A model generated the notes under the pieces. The model was not told the DNA's origin and did no database searches. It worked only from the letters and a program-made list of their open reading frames with translations. The position numbers and the translations under genes were made by a program. A stretch of 64,000 bases of DNA from Bradyrhizobium_A sp052115025. GTDB lineage: Bacteria > Pseudomonadota > Alphaproteobacteria > Rhizobiales > Xanthobacteraceae. Shown in pieces: positions 8,270 to 16,707 of this stretch. Position 1 is the stretch's first letter; the number at the start of each line of letters is the position of its first letter. Where the stretch lies: positions 124,001 to 188,000 of the forward strand of contig NZ_JBFRFW010000002.1 in assembly GCF_052115025.1 (NCBI RefSeq), written 5' to 3'.

Positions 8270-9520
8270 TCAGGCCGCGGCTTCATCACCCCTGGCCTCG
8301 GGCGCCAGCGCCCGCTTGTGCGCGACCAGCGCGCCCGATGCTGTCAACCGCTGTACATCGGCGTCGCTGACGCCCAGCTCACGGAACACCTCCCTGTTGT
8401 GCTCGCCCTGGAAGGCCGGCGCGCCGATCGGGGCGAGTTCGTCCCGCGAGAAGTGCCAGGGCCGGCCAGGCAGGCGGTATTCGCCGCCGCTGCGGTCCGG
8501 GACGAGTTGAACCGCGCCCCAGTAGTCGCTCCACTCCGACTCCGCGAGATCCTTGACGGAGCGGATTTCACCCATCGCGATCTTCGCCTCGTCGAACTGC
8601 GCGTCGAGCGTCGCCATATCCGGGAAGGTCAAGATCCAGGACTGAATGATGGCATGCAGGGCGCCGAAATTCAGCCGCCGCGCGGCCGCGGACGCGAACC
8701 GCGGATCCTCCATCAGGTCGACCCGCCGCATCGCCCGCAGCCAGGACGGAAAGGTCCGGCTGCCGACAATGCTGGTGGCGACGGTGAAGTGCTCGCCATG
8801 CGGCCCGGTGAAGAACGCGCAGTCGGTGGCGCCCAGCACCGCAGGTTCCGCACCGATGTCGTCGTCGGACAGATCGACATGGGCCCGCTCGTTCACCGCG
8901 AGCAGCGTCGCGGCCATGGCGACATCGATATACTGGCCCCGTCCGGTCGCCTCGCGGCTGCGCAGCGCAGCGAGGATAGCGATCACGGCCTGCAGCCCGG
9001 TGTAGACGTCGGCATGAGACAGGCTGTCGGTGCGCGGCTCCGCGAGCGCGTCGCCGTAATGGCGCACGCTATTCTCTGTAAACCCCGCCTCGGCCTGCAC
9101 GGTCGGCGCATACGCCATGCGGCTGCGCCACGGGCCACCCTGGCCATAGCCGGTGATCGACGCATAGATCAGCCGCGGATTGCGCTTCGCCAGCGTCTCG
9201 TAGTCGAGCCCGAAGAAGCCGAGCGTGCCGGCCCGGAAATTCTCGACCACGATGTCGGCGCTGTCGCACAGCTTGAGCGCCAGCTCATAGGCCCCGGGAA
9301 TGTTGAGATTGATGCTGACATTGCGCTTGCCCGCATTCTGCTGGGCGTAATAGCCGGACATGCCGTCAGTGGAGGGAAACGCATAGCGCGAAACGTCCGG
9401 GCTCGGCGGTTCCACCTTGATCACTTCGGCGCCCAGATCCTGCAAGGTCCGGGCACACAAGGGGCCCGCGAGCACGCGGGAGAAGTCGACGATACGCAGG
9501 CCGTGGAGAGGTCCGCTCAT
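8270..9520 (-). CDS. CaiB/BaiF (class III) CoA-transferase (1)
   Basis: The 416-residue protein has the family start LRIVDFSRVLAGPLCARTLQDLGAEVIKVE, then NAGKRNVSINLN and VVENFRAGTLGFFGLDYETL. Class III transferases move CoA between organic acids in the cytoplasm through an aspartyl-CoA thioester intermediate. The ATG at MSGPLHG lies one base after the hydratase stop, so both are one operon. The acid activated is unknown; with the hydratase and the nearby molybdenum hydroxylase it suggests a catabolic pathway for an aromatic or branched acid. Confidence 0.92.
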   Translation of the reverse strand: MSGPLHGLRIVDFSRVLAGPLCARTLQDLGAEVIKVEPPSPDVSRYAFPSTDGMSGYYAQQNAGKRNVSINLNIPGAYELALKLCDSADIVVENFRAGTLGFFGLDYETLAKRNPRLIYASITGYGQGGPWRSRMAYAPTVQAEAGFTENSVRHYGDALAEPRTDSLSHADVYTGLQAVIAILAALRSREATGRGQYIDVAMAATLLAVNERAHVDLSDDDIGAEPAVLGATDCAFFTGPHGEHFTVATSIVGSRTFPSWLRAMRRVDLMEDPRFASAAARRLNFGALHAIIQSWILTFPDMATLDAQFDEAKIAMGEIRSVKDLAESEWSDYWGAVQLVPDRSGGEYRLPGRPWHFSRDELAPIGAPAFQGEHNREVFRELGVSDADVQRLTASGALVAHKRALAPEARGDEAAA

Positions 9521-9521
9521 G

Positions 9522-10319
9522 TCAGCGCCCCGCGAACTTGGCGAGGCCCGGACCGTTCTTGCGGAACGAGGCGAGACCGGCCTTGAGATCTTCCGACGCC
9601 CAGATCGGCACCTGCACCCGCGCCATCGCCTCGTCGGCGGCCGTGACGCCGTCATTGACCGCGATATGGACGAGCTCCTTGGTCGCCGCATGAGCCAGCG
9701 TCGGCCCCTGCGCGAACTCCTCGGCGATCGCCATCGTCGCCGTCTCCAGCTGTTCTTCCGGGACGGTGAGGTTGATCAGCCCCCATCTCTCCAGCGTCGG
9801 CGCATCATAGCGCCGGGCCAGCATCGACATCTCCTTGGCGCGCGCCGCGCCGATACGCTGGGCCTGGCGCTGGATGCCGCCGAGCAGCGGATGCAGCCCG
9901 AGGGTCGCCTCGACCGAACCGATCTTGGCCGACGAAGCCGCGATAATGTAGTCGCAGGACAGCGCCAACTCGAGGCCGCCGCCCAGACAGACGCCATGCA
10001 CGCTGGCGATCAGCGGAATTGGCAGCAGCTCCATGAAGCGCAGGAACTCGACGCCGCTGAGGCGCCGCTCCTCGTCGGCGGCACCACCGCCGCCCTGCGC
10101 CACACGCTTCTCGAAGATGTCGAGATCGGCACCGGCGGAGAAGTGCCGCAGCCCGCTGCGCAGGACGATCGCGCGGCTGCCGGCCTGCTGCGCCTGCTCG
10201 ACCTCGCGCACGATGGCGTTGATCAGCTTCGGCCCCAGCAGGTTGTAAGGCCGATAGGTCATGGTCAAAACGGAAATATTGCCGCGCTGCTCGCGCGTCA
10301 CCAGGGCGTCCTCGGACAC
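9522..10319 (-). CDS. Enoyl-CoA hydratase/isomerase family protein (1)
   Basis: The 265-residue crotonase-fold protein carries the oxyanion-hole segments HFSAGADLDIFE near residues 59-70 and VHGVCLGGGLELALSCDY near 107-124, and the active-site helix EATLGLHPLLGGIQR near 137-151. Members hydrate, isomerise or cleave acyl-CoAs in the cytoplasm. It is the first gene of the operon with CoA-transferase 1, and a strong dyad lies about 65 bases upstream. The exact reaction is not predictable from these motifs. Confidence 0.9.
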   Translation of the reverse strand: MSEDALVTREQRGNISVLTMTYRPYNLLGPKLINAIVREVEQAQQAGSRAIVLRSGLRHFSAGADLDIFEKRVAQGGGGAADEERRLSGVEFLRFMELLPIPLIASVHGVCLGGGLELALSCDYIIAASSAKIGSVEATLGLHPLLGGIQRQAQRIGAARAKEMSMLARRYDAPTLERWGLINLTVPEEQLETATMAIAEEFAQGPTLAHAATKELVHIAVNDGVTAADEAMARVQVPIWASEDLKAGLASFRKNGPGLAKFAGR

Positions 10320-10384
10320 GGTTCTGCTCCCTCGCTGGACGCATTGCCGCGTCCTTTTCGTTCACGGGAGAGAGCCTAGCTTAC

Positions 10385-10403
10385 GACTTGCATTTTGCAA
10401 GTC
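10385..10403. promoter_or_regulatory. Perfect 8-3-8 dyad GACTTGCA-TTT-TGCAAGTC, candidate operator
   Basis: A perfect 19-base inverted repeat sits 66-84 bases before the start of the hydratase/CoA-transferase operon, where an operator over a promoter would be. The nearby HxlR regulator 2 is the most likely ligand, since it is encoded just downstream of the same operon. The dyad is seen; binding is inferred. Confidence 0.55.
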
Positions 10404-10444
10404 ACAAGCTGGACTGTTGCCGCGCAGACCTGCTCTACGTCCGC

Positions 10445-11005
10445 CTAACCCGCCGGTGCGTAACGCAGGAAGACGTTGCCGTTGCCGAACGTTCGCGACG
10501 ACAGCAGTTGGAGACCCAGCCGCTCCGGCAGCCCCTCGAACAGTGTCCGCCCGGCCCCGAGCACCACAGGCACCATCACCAATTGATATTCGTCGACAAG
10601 GCGGGCTGCAGCGAGCTGCGCCACGAGGCGACCGCTGCCGAGCACCACCAGATCCGGTCCGGCCTGCCGCTTCAGCGTCGAGATTTCGGTGGCGAGATCG
10701 CCCTTCAGGAGCGCGGTGTTCTGCCAGGACACCTGCGACAGCGTGCGCGAGAATACCACCTTCTGCTGGGCGTTGATCCGCTCCGCCACCACGGGATTCT
10801 GCTCGCGCGCCAGCTGCGTCGGCCAGTAGCCTGCCATCATCTGATAAGTGACGCGGCCGAACACCAGCACCCCGCCGCCCTTGGCGTTATCCTGAACGAA
10901 TGCGTTGAACTCGGGATCGCGGCGGTGCGCCCAGCTCATGTCGCCCTCCGTGCTGGTGAAATAGCCGTCGAGCGTCACGTTGTTGAAGACCGTCAGCTTG
11001 CGCAT
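10445..11005 (-). CDS. Dihydrofolate reductase/RibD C-terminal domain family protein
   Basis: The 186-residue protein begins MRKLTVFNNVTLDGYF and contains GGGVLVFGRVTYQMMAGYWP and DLVVLGSGRLVAQLAAARLVDEYQLVMVPVVLGAGRTLFEG, which is the RibD C-terminal (dihydrofolate reductase-like) fold. Stand-alone members are small NADPH-dependent reductases of mostly unknown substrate. It follows the TetR gene on the same strand (gap about 50 bases), so it is probably the TetR target. Confidence 0.9.
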   Translation of the reverse strand: MRKLTVFNNVTLDGYFTSTEGDMSWAHRRDPEFNAFVQDNAKGGGVLVFGRVTYQMMAGYWPTQLAREQNPVVAERINAQQKVVFSRTLSQVSWQNTALLKGDLATEISTLKRQAGPDLVVLGSGRLVAQLAAARLVDEYQLVMVPVVLGAGRTLFEGLPERLGLQLLSSRTFGNGNVFLRYAPAG

Positions 11006-11058
11006 ATTGTGCGTCCTTCTGCAGTGGAGGTGATGCAAGGGGAAGCGCGGCCTGATCG

Positions 11059-11685
11059 TCAGTCGGAGGGATTGCGCGGCGCCAGTTCGTGCGCGAGATA
11101 CCGCCTGAGGTGAGCGAGACAGTCCGCCACCACGGCTGGATCCTGCTTCGCCTTGGCAAGAACAAAAGCACCCTGCAGCACCGCCTGCGTGAACAGCGCC
11201 ATGCTGTCGCTGCTCCATGGCGCATCGGGCGCATTCCGTGCCCGCGCGACATCGATATCGTGCGCGACCGTCGCCGCGTGATCATCGATATGCGCCTCAC
11301 ACGCTTCCCGTATCATCGGATGGGTGCGGTAAGCCTCCTGCACCATGGTGCCAAGCAGGCAGGTGAAACTGGCGAGATCACCCGAGGCAATGGCGCTGCG
11401 GAAATCGACATAGCCGAGCACGCGGTCGACCGGATTGCGCGCCTCCTGGAATGACGCCTGCGCGAAGCGCGCATCCGCCTTGGCGGCAAAATGGGCTGCG
11501 GCGGCGATAGCCAGCGCTTCCTTGCTCTCGAAATGATGAAAGAAGCTGCCTTTGGTCAGCCCCGCCGCCGCACAGACGTCATCGACGCGGGTCCCCGCGT
11601 AGCCGCGCGAGCGGATCACCTGCAGCGCCGCATCGAGCAGCTTGAGCCGGGATTCATGTGGCTGATCGACCATCGCTGAACTCAT
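11059..11685 (-). CDS. TetR/AcrR-family transcriptional regulator
   Basis: The 208-residue protein has an N-terminal TetR helix-turn-helix, LLDAALQVIRSRGYAGTRVDDVCAAAGLTKGSFFHHFESKEAL near residues 16-58, and an all-helical ligand domain of the kind seen in nucleoside/flavin-responsive AcrR types. A GGAGGCG Shine-Dalgarno precedes the ATG at MSSAM. A perfect 20-base palindrome lies about 30 bases upstream, which fits autorepression of the regulator and its downstream reductase. Confidence 0.93.
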   Translation of the reverse strand: MSSAMVDQPHESRLKLLDAALQVIRSRGYAGTRVDDVCAAAGLTKGSFFHHFESKEALAIAAAAHFAAKADARFAQASFQEARNPVDRVLGYVDFRSAIASGDLASFTCLLGTMVQEAYRTHPMIREACEAHIDDHAATVAHDIDVARARNAPDAPWSSDSMALFTQAVLQGAFVLAKAKQDPAVVADCLAHLRRYLAHELAPRNPSD

Positions 11686-11716
11686 CGTCGCCTCCGGCAA
11701 CTGCTTGCCGCATAAG

Positions 11717-11736
11717 CATACCAACTAGTTGGTATG
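11717..11736. promoter_or_regulatory. Perfect 20-base palindrome, probable TetR operator
   Basis: The sequence is a perfect palindrome with half-site CATACCAACT and no spacer, centred 41 bases before the tetR-type start. The size, symmetry and position are typical of TetR-family operators controlling their own gene. No second copy was noticed in the window. Confidence 0.75.
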
Positions 11737-11790
11737 AAGCAACACAACAGAATGACACGACCAACCCGGGGCTCTGCTGCAGTGCCGGAT

Positions 11791-11885
11791 GTTTAGTGAT
11801 TCTCGCTGCAACGCAAAATATTTAGCTGAAATTCATCGATTGCGGTGTTTATCAAAATGCGCTTTACTAAACTTAATTACTAAAC
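11791..11885 (+). promoter_or_regulatory. AT-rich promoter region with ACTAAAC repeats ahead of the ABC/Dha operon
   Basis: The region before the solute-binding protein gene is notably AT-rich. TTACTAAAC occurs twice as direct repeats (11864-11872 and 11877-11885, 13-base period), and GTTTAGT, the inverse of the core ACTAAAC, occurs at 11791-11797. Such an array suggests a regulator-binding region for the operon. Nothing else is seen in the 11737-11991 gap apart from a strong Shine-Dalgarno (AAGGAGG) next to the start codon. Confidence 0.4.
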
Positions 11886-11991
11886 AGACGCCGGACGTCA
11901 CCGGCGCATTACGGAAGAAACGTCGCCCACCCACAGCCCGCTCTGCTTTTTTCGGCGCACGGCGCCGCGCGGGCGTTTCAAGGAGGAATTG

Positions 11992-13317
11992 ATGAGATCG
12001 TTGCTCACAGCCGCCACAGCTCTCACCGCAGCGGCCCTCGCTTTCGGCCCGGCCGCGCCCGCCCACGCTCAGACCAAGCAGCTCACCTTGTGCTGGGCCG
12101 CCTGGGACCCGGCCAACGCGCTGGTCGAACTGTCGAAAGACTTCACCAAGGAGACCGGCATCGGCATGAAGTTCGAGTTCGTGCCGTGGACCAACTACGC
12201 CGACCGCTTCCTCAACGAACTCAACTCCCACGGCAAGCTCTGCGACCTGATCATCGGCGACAGCCAGTGGATCGGCGGCGCCGCCGAGAACGGCCACTAC
12301 GTCAAGCTCAACGACTTCTTCGCCAAGGAAGGCATCTCGATGGATGACTTCATGCCGGCGACCGTGGTCGGCTACTCGCAATGGCCGAAGAACACCGCGA
12401 ACTACTGGGCGCTGCCGGCGATGGGCGACGCGGTGGGCTGGACCTACCGCAAGGACTGGTTCGCCCGCCCGGACATCCGCACCGCATTCAAGGCGAAGTA
12501 CGGCCGCGAGCTCGAAGTGCCCAAGACCTACGACCAGTTGAAGGACATCGCGGCCTTCTTCCAGGGCCGCGAGATCGACGGCAAGACCGTCTATGGCGCC
12601 TCGATCTATACCGAGCGCGGCTCCGAAGGCATCACCATGGGCGTCTCCAACGTCCTCTACGACTACGGCTTCGAGTACCAGAACCCGAAGAAGCCCTATG
12701 ACATGAAGGGCTTCGTGAATTCGCCGGACGCCGTCGCCGGTCTCGAATTCTACAAGTCGCTGTACAAGTGCTGTACCCCGCCCGGCGCCTCCAACAGCTA
12801 CATGAGCGAGGGCCTCGACGCCTTCAAGTCGGGCCAGGTCGCACTGCAGATGAATTTCTTCGCCTTCTTCCCGGGCCTCTACAAGGATCCGAACGTCGGC
12901 GGCGACAAGATCGGCTTCTTCGTCAATCCGGCGGCGAAGTACCAGTTCACGCAGCTCGGCGGCCAGGGCATCTCGGTGGTCTCCTATTCCGAGCATCGTG
13001 ACGACGCGCTGAAGTACATCAAGTGGTTCGCCAAGGGCGACGTGCAGAAGAAGTGGTGGACGCTCGGCGGCTACTCCTGCGCCAAGTCGGTGCTGAACGA
13101 TCCGAGCTTCCCCAAGAGCGCGCCGTTCGCGGCGGAATTCCTCAAGTCGATGGACATGGTCAAGGACTTCTGGGCCGAACCGTCCTATGCCCAGTTGCTG
13201 CAGGCCGAGCAGAAGCGCGTCCACGACTATGTCGTCGCCGACAAGGGCACCGCGAAGGAGGCGCTCGACAAGCTGGTGGAAGACTGGACGCAGATCTTCA
13301 AGGACGACGGCAAGTGA
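11992..13317 (+). CDS. ABC transporter extracellular solute-binding protein (sugar/polyol type)
   Basis: This 441-residue periplasmic protein starts with a clear signal peptide (MRSLLTAATALTAAALAFG, cleavage after AHA near residue 25) and has the family-1 solute-binding layout, with LTLCWAAWDPANALVELSKDF at the mature start. It captures the substrate for the permease genes that follow. The ATG after AAGGAGGAATTG is the start; the preceding TTG is unlikely. A stem-loop follows the stop. The ligand is unknown; the downstream kinase genes suggest dihydroxyacetone or a related small ketose or polyol. Confidence 0.93.
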   Translation: MRSLLTAATALTAAALAFGPAAPAHAQTKQLTLCWAAWDPANALVELSKDFTKETGIGMKFEFVPWTNYADRFLNELNSHGKLCDLIIGDSQWIGGAAENGHYVKLNDFFAKEGISMDDFMPATVVGYSQWPKNTANYWALPAMGDAVGWTYRKDWFARPDIRTAFKAKYGRELEVPKTYDQLKDIAAFFQGREIDGKTVYGASIYTERGSEGITMGVSNVLYDYGFEYQNPKKPYDMKGFVNSPDAVAGLEFYKSLYKCCTPPGASNSYMSEGLDAFKSGQVALQMNFFAFFPGLYKDPNVGGDKIGFFVNPAAKYQFTQLGGQGISVVSYSEHRDDALKYIKWFAKGDVQKKWWTLGGYSCAKSVLNDPSFPKSAPFAAEFLKSMDMVKDFWAEPSYAQLLQAEQKRVHDYVVADKGTAKEALDKLVEDWTQIFKDDGK

Positions 13318-13338
13318 TGAAGGCTTGACGTTGTCAGT

Positions 13339-13368
13339 TGCTCCGGGAGTCCCGTCTCTCCCGGAGCA
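13339..13368 (+). promoter_or_regulatory. Intercistronic stem-loop after the solute-binding protein gene
   Basis: TGCTCCGGGAG and CTCCCGGAGCA form a perfect 11-base-pair stem with an 8-base loop, 21 bases after the stop. No T-run follows, so it is more likely an mRNA-stabilising or partial-termination hairpin than a full terminator. Such hairpins commonly keep binding-protein mRNA more abundant than the permease mRNA in ABC operons. Confidence 0.7.
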
Positions 13369-13476
13369 GCCGCCCCTTCCGGATCAACCGTCTTGGCCAG
13401 TCCCGACCACAACAGCGACACCGCCGCGCGCGAGCGCGCCGTCCCATCCCCCATGCCCCAGCCGGATCACGGGTCC

Positions 13477-14439
13477 ATGACCGAAGTCTCCGCCCAGAGC
13501 ACATTTGCAGACCGCGCCGCCGACGCCACACCCGCCTCGGTCGGCCGCGCGATCCGCGGTCTGTCCGACAAGGCCATCGCCTGGTTGTTCATCGGCCCGA
13601 CCATCGCCTTGCTGCTCGCGATCAACATCTTTCCGCTGATCTGGACGATCTACCTGTCGTTCACCAACTATCGCGCCAACCGGCCGAACGCCGAGGTCAA
13701 GTTCGTCGGGCTCGATTGGTACCAGCGCATCCTCGGCGACGCCGATATCTGGGCGGCGATGCAGACCACGGCGCATTTCGTGATCTGGACCATCGTGATC
13801 GAGACCGTTCTCGGCTTCGGCCTCGCCTGGCTGATCGACAAGAAATTCCGCGGCCACGCGCTGTGGACCACCGTGATCCTGATTCCGATGATGCTGTCGC
13901 CCGCCGTCGTCGGCAATTTCTGGACGTTCCTGTACCAGCCGCAGAGCGGGCTGTTCAATTACGTCATCGCGTTCGTATCCGGTATCGATCCCTCATCTTT
14001 CCAGATGCTCGGCAGCGTGCGCCTGAGCCCGTGGGCGATCGTCATCGTCGACGTCTGGATGTGGACGCCCTATGTGATGCTGATCTGCCTCGCCGGCCTG
14101 CGCTCGATCCCCGAATACATCTACGAGGCCGCCGAGGTCGATCGCGCATCGCCGTGGCGGCAGTTCTGGTCGATTACACTACCGATGGCGCTGCCCTTCA
14201 TCATGCTGGCGGTGCTGTTCCGCGGCATCGAAAACTTCAAGATGTTCGACATGGTCAACCTGCTCACCGGCGGCGGCCCCGGCTCGATCACCGAGGTCGC
14301 CTCGATCACCCTGAAGCGGCAGGCGTTTGAAAGCTGGCGCACCGGCTACTCCTCCGCCTTCGCCATCATTCTGTTCGTCACCGTGTTCGGCCTCGCCAAT
14401 ATCTATGTGAAGGCCCTGAACCGCGTGAAGCAGCGCTGA
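13477..14439 (+). CDS. ABC transporter permease (MalF/UgpA type)
   Basis: The 320-residue inner-membrane protein has about six membrane segments, starting with AIAWLFIGPTIALLLAINIFP near residues 35-55, and the permease EAA loop YIYEAAEVDRASPWRQFWSITLPMALP near 210-236, which contacts the ATPases. It is the first of two permeases. The start is uncertain: an ATG at 13453 and a TTG at 13393 are in frame, and none has a strong Shine-Dalgarno. Confidence 0.9.
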   Translation: MTEVSAQSTFADRAADATPASVGRAIRGLSDKAIAWLFIGPTIALLLAINIFPLIWTIYLSFTNYRANRPNAEVKFVGLDWYQRILGDADIWAAMQTTAHFVIWTIVIETVLGFGLAWLIDKKFRGHALWTTVILIPMMLSPAVVGNFWTFLYQPQSGLFNYVIAFVSGIDPSSFQMLGSVRLSPWAIVIVDVWMWTPYVMLICLAGLRSIPEYIYEAAEVDRASPWRQFWSITLPMALPFIMLAVLFRGIENFKMFDMVNLLTGGGPGSITEVASITLKRQAFESWRTGYSSAFAIILFVTVFGLANIYVKALNRVKQR

Positions 14440-14446
14440 GGTCGCC

Positions 14447-15400
14447 ATGTCCGGATCAACCCAGGCTCATTCCGTCGTCGCTCCCTCCCAGCTGTCGCGC
14501 CGCATCGCCGGCACGCTGGTGATCGTCTATGCCGTCATCACCATGATCCCGCTGGTGTGGATCGTGCTGACCAGCTTCAAGACCCCGCCGGATTCCATCG
14601 CCTATCCGCCGAAGGTGATGTTCACGCCATCACTCGAGGGCTACGTCAATCTGTTCACGACGCGGACGCGGCAGTCGCCCGAGGTGATCGCGCAATTGCC
14701 GCCGCCGACCACCTGGTACGACAAGCTGGTGCGGTCGCGGAACATGGTGATCGCCGGTCCGTCCAACGTCATCCCGCGCTTCGTCAACTCGATCATCATC
14801 GCGTTCGGCTCTACGTTCCTCGCCGTGGTGCTGGGCACGCTCGCGGCCTACGGCTTCTCGCGCTTCCGCGTGCCGCTCAAGGACGACCTTCTGTTCTTCA
14901 TCCTGTCGACCCGGATGATGCCGCCCATTGCGGTGGCGATCCCGATCTACCTGATGTACCGCGAGCTCGGCCTGTCCGACACCCGCCTCGGCATGATCCT
15001 GCTGTACACCGCCGTCAACGTCTCGCTTGCCGTCTGGCTGCTCAAGGGCTTCATCGACGAGATTCCGCGCGAGTATGAGGAAGCGGCGATGATCGACGGC
15101 TACACACGCCTGCAGGCGTTCCGCAAGGCGGTGCTGCCCCAGGCCGCCACCGGCATCGCCGCCACTGCGATCTTCTGCCTGATTTTCGCCTGGAACGAGT
15201 ATGCCTTCGCCGTGCTGCTGACCTCCGGCACCGCCCAGACCATGCCGCCGTTCATACCCTTCATCATCGGCGAGGGCGGCCAGGACTGGCCCGCCGTCGC
15301 CGCCGCCACCACGCTGTTCGTGATCCCGATCTTCGTCTTCACCATCCTGCTCAGGAAACATCTCCTGCGCGGCATCACCTTCGGAGCGGTGCGCAAATGA
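14447..15400 (+). CDS. ABC transporter permease (MalG/UgpE type)
   Basis: This 317-residue permease is the second membrane half. It has a first segment AGTLVIVYAVITMIPLVWIVLTSF, a periplasmic stretch with a long insertion near residues 70-105, and the EAA loop EIPREYEEAAMIDGYTRLQAFRKAVLPQAATG near 204-236. It is seven bases after the first permease and overlaps the next small gene by four bases (ATGA). Confidence 0.93.
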   Translation: MSGSTQAHSVVAPSQLSRRIAGTLVIVYAVITMIPLVWIVLTSFKTPPDSIAYPPKVMFTPSLEGYVNLFTTRTRQSPEVIAQLPPPTTWYDKLVRSRNMVIAGPSNVIPRFVNSIIIAFGSTFLAVVLGTLAAYGFSRFRVPLKDDLLFFILSTRMMPPIAVAIPIYLMYRELGLSDTRLGMILLYTAVNVSLAVWLLKGFIDEIPREYEEAAMIDGYTRLQAFRKAVLPQAATGIAATAIFCLIFAWNEYAFAVLLTSGTAQTMPPFIPFIIGEGGQDWPAVAAATTLFVIPIFVFTILLRKHLLRGITFGAVRK

Positions 15401-15606
15401 CCGGTCCCGGCCCCACCCGGCCCACCATCCTGCAGCGCCTGCTGCGCTTCCGCCGCGGCCCGTGGGAGAACCTCGCCACGGTGGTGATCGCCCTCGGCAT
15501 CGTCATGCTGATGCAGCCGTTCTCGGCCACCGCCTACGCCTATTCGTTCGTCACCATCCTTGCCGGCACGGTGTCCTTCACCGTCGTCAGTCATTTTCCG
15601 GAGTAA
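15397..15606 (+). CDS. Small membrane protein of the ABC operon
   Basis: The 69-residue product is basic at the N-terminus and has two hydrophobic stretches (WENLATVVIALGIVMLMQP near 23-41 and AYAYSFVTILAGTVSFTVV near 46-64). It overlaps the permease stop and sits three bases before the first ATPase, so it is translated with the transporter. Rhizobial glycerol ABC operons also encode a small two-helix membrane protein (GlpU); this one may be analogous, but no family was recognised. Confidence 0.75.
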   Translation: MTGPGPTRPTILQRLLRFRRGPWENLATVVIALGIVMLMQPFSATAYAYSFVTILAGTVSFTVVSHFPE

Positions 15607-15609
15607 GCC

Positions 15610-16707
15610 ATGGCCGAGATCCGGGTCGAGAACGTCCAGAAGACTTTTGGTGGCTTCACCGCCGTCAAGGGTTCGACATTCACCATCGAGGACGGCGAGT
15701 TCTTCGTGATGCTGGGCCCGTCGGGCTGCGGCAAGACCACGACACTGCGCATGATCGCCGGCCTCGAGCTGCCCACCGCAGGCAAGATCCTGCTCGGCGG
15801 CGAGGACGTCACCTTCAACCGCGCCGCGGCGCGCGACATCGCCTTCGTGTTCCAGCTGTTCGCGCTGTATCCGCACATGAACGTGCGTCACAACATCGGC
15901 TTTCCGCTCAAGTGTCAGGGCATGGCGCGCAGCGAGATCCGCCAGCGCGTCGAGGAGGCCGCGCGCCTGCTGCGCATCGATCATCTGCTCGACCGCCCGG
16001 TGTCCGGCCTCGCCGGCGGCGACCGCCAGCGCGTCGCGCTCGGCCGCGCCATCGTGCGCCGCCCCAAAGCCTTTCTCATGGACGAGCCGCTGGGCACGCT
16101 GGACACCGAGTTCCGCGACCTCATGATCCACGAACTGCGTGACTTGCACACCCGTATCAGGGCGACCACGGTCTATGTCACCCATGACCAGCTCGAAGCC
16201 ATGGCGATGGCCGACAAGATCGCGGTGATGAACCATGGCGTCGTCGAGCAATTCGGCCGCCCCCAGGACATCTACGATCGCCCCGCCACCATGTTCGTCG
16301 CCGATTTCATCGGCTCGCCACCGATGAACTTCCTCGCCTTCGAGAGCGGCCTCAAGACCGGCGATCGCGCCGTGCGCATCAACGGTGCGGACGTCGCGGT
16401 GCCGGAAATCCGCGCAGATCGCGCTCCCGGCGCGCTGGCGCTCGGTGTGCGGCCTGAACACATCGTGTTCGATGACGCCTCCAGCCTGCGCGGGTCGGTG
16501 TTCGAATCCGCCTATCTCGGCACCACCCAGATCGTTGCGGTGGAAACGGCCCACGGCGCGATCAAGGCCCGCCTGCCCGCCGACCGCGTGGTGCGCCCGG
16601 GCGAAACCGTGGGCCTGCGCTTCCGCTCGGAGCGGCTGTCGCTGTTCGACGCCGGCTCGGGCCGCGCGGTGCCCTCAGCCCTTTATGCAGGAGCCGGCCA
16701 TGGCTGA
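15610..16707 (+). CDS. ABC transporter ATPase 1, with altered signature motif
   Basis: The 365-residue ATPase has Walker A GPSGCGKTT at 36-44, Q-loop Gln82, Walker B FLMDEPLGTLD near 155-165, the H-switch YVTHD, and a MalK-like regulatory domain after residue 235. The ABC signature, normally LSGGQ, reads LAGGD at 134-138, which may weaken its ATPase site. It pairs with ATPase 2, which has a normal LSGGE. Two unequal ATPases in one operon recall GlpS/GlpT of rhizobial glycerol importers. It overlaps ATPase 2 by 8 bases. Confidence 0.93.
   Translation: MAEIRVENVQKTFGGFTAVKGSTFTIEDGEFFVMLGPSGCGKTTTLRMIAGLELPTAGKILLGGEDVTFNRAAARDIAFVFQLFALYPHMNVRHNIGFPLKCQGMARSEIRQRVEEAARLLRIDHLLDRPVSGLAGGDRQRVALGRAIVRRPKAFLMDEPLGTLDTEFRDLMIHELRDLHTRIRATTVYVTHDQLEAMAMADKIAVMNHGVVEQFGRPQDIYDRPATMFVADFIGSPPMNFLAFESGLKTGDRAVRINGADVAVPEIRADRAPGALALGVRPEHIVFDDASSLRGSVFESAYLGTTQIVAVETAHGAIKARLPADRVVRPGETVGLRFRSERLSLFDAGSGRAVPSALYAGAGHG

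Noticed and set aside
14630..16554. Minus-strand frames across the ABC permease and ATPase genes
   Set aside because: They are antisense to conserved plus-strand genes with complete Walker and EAA motifs.
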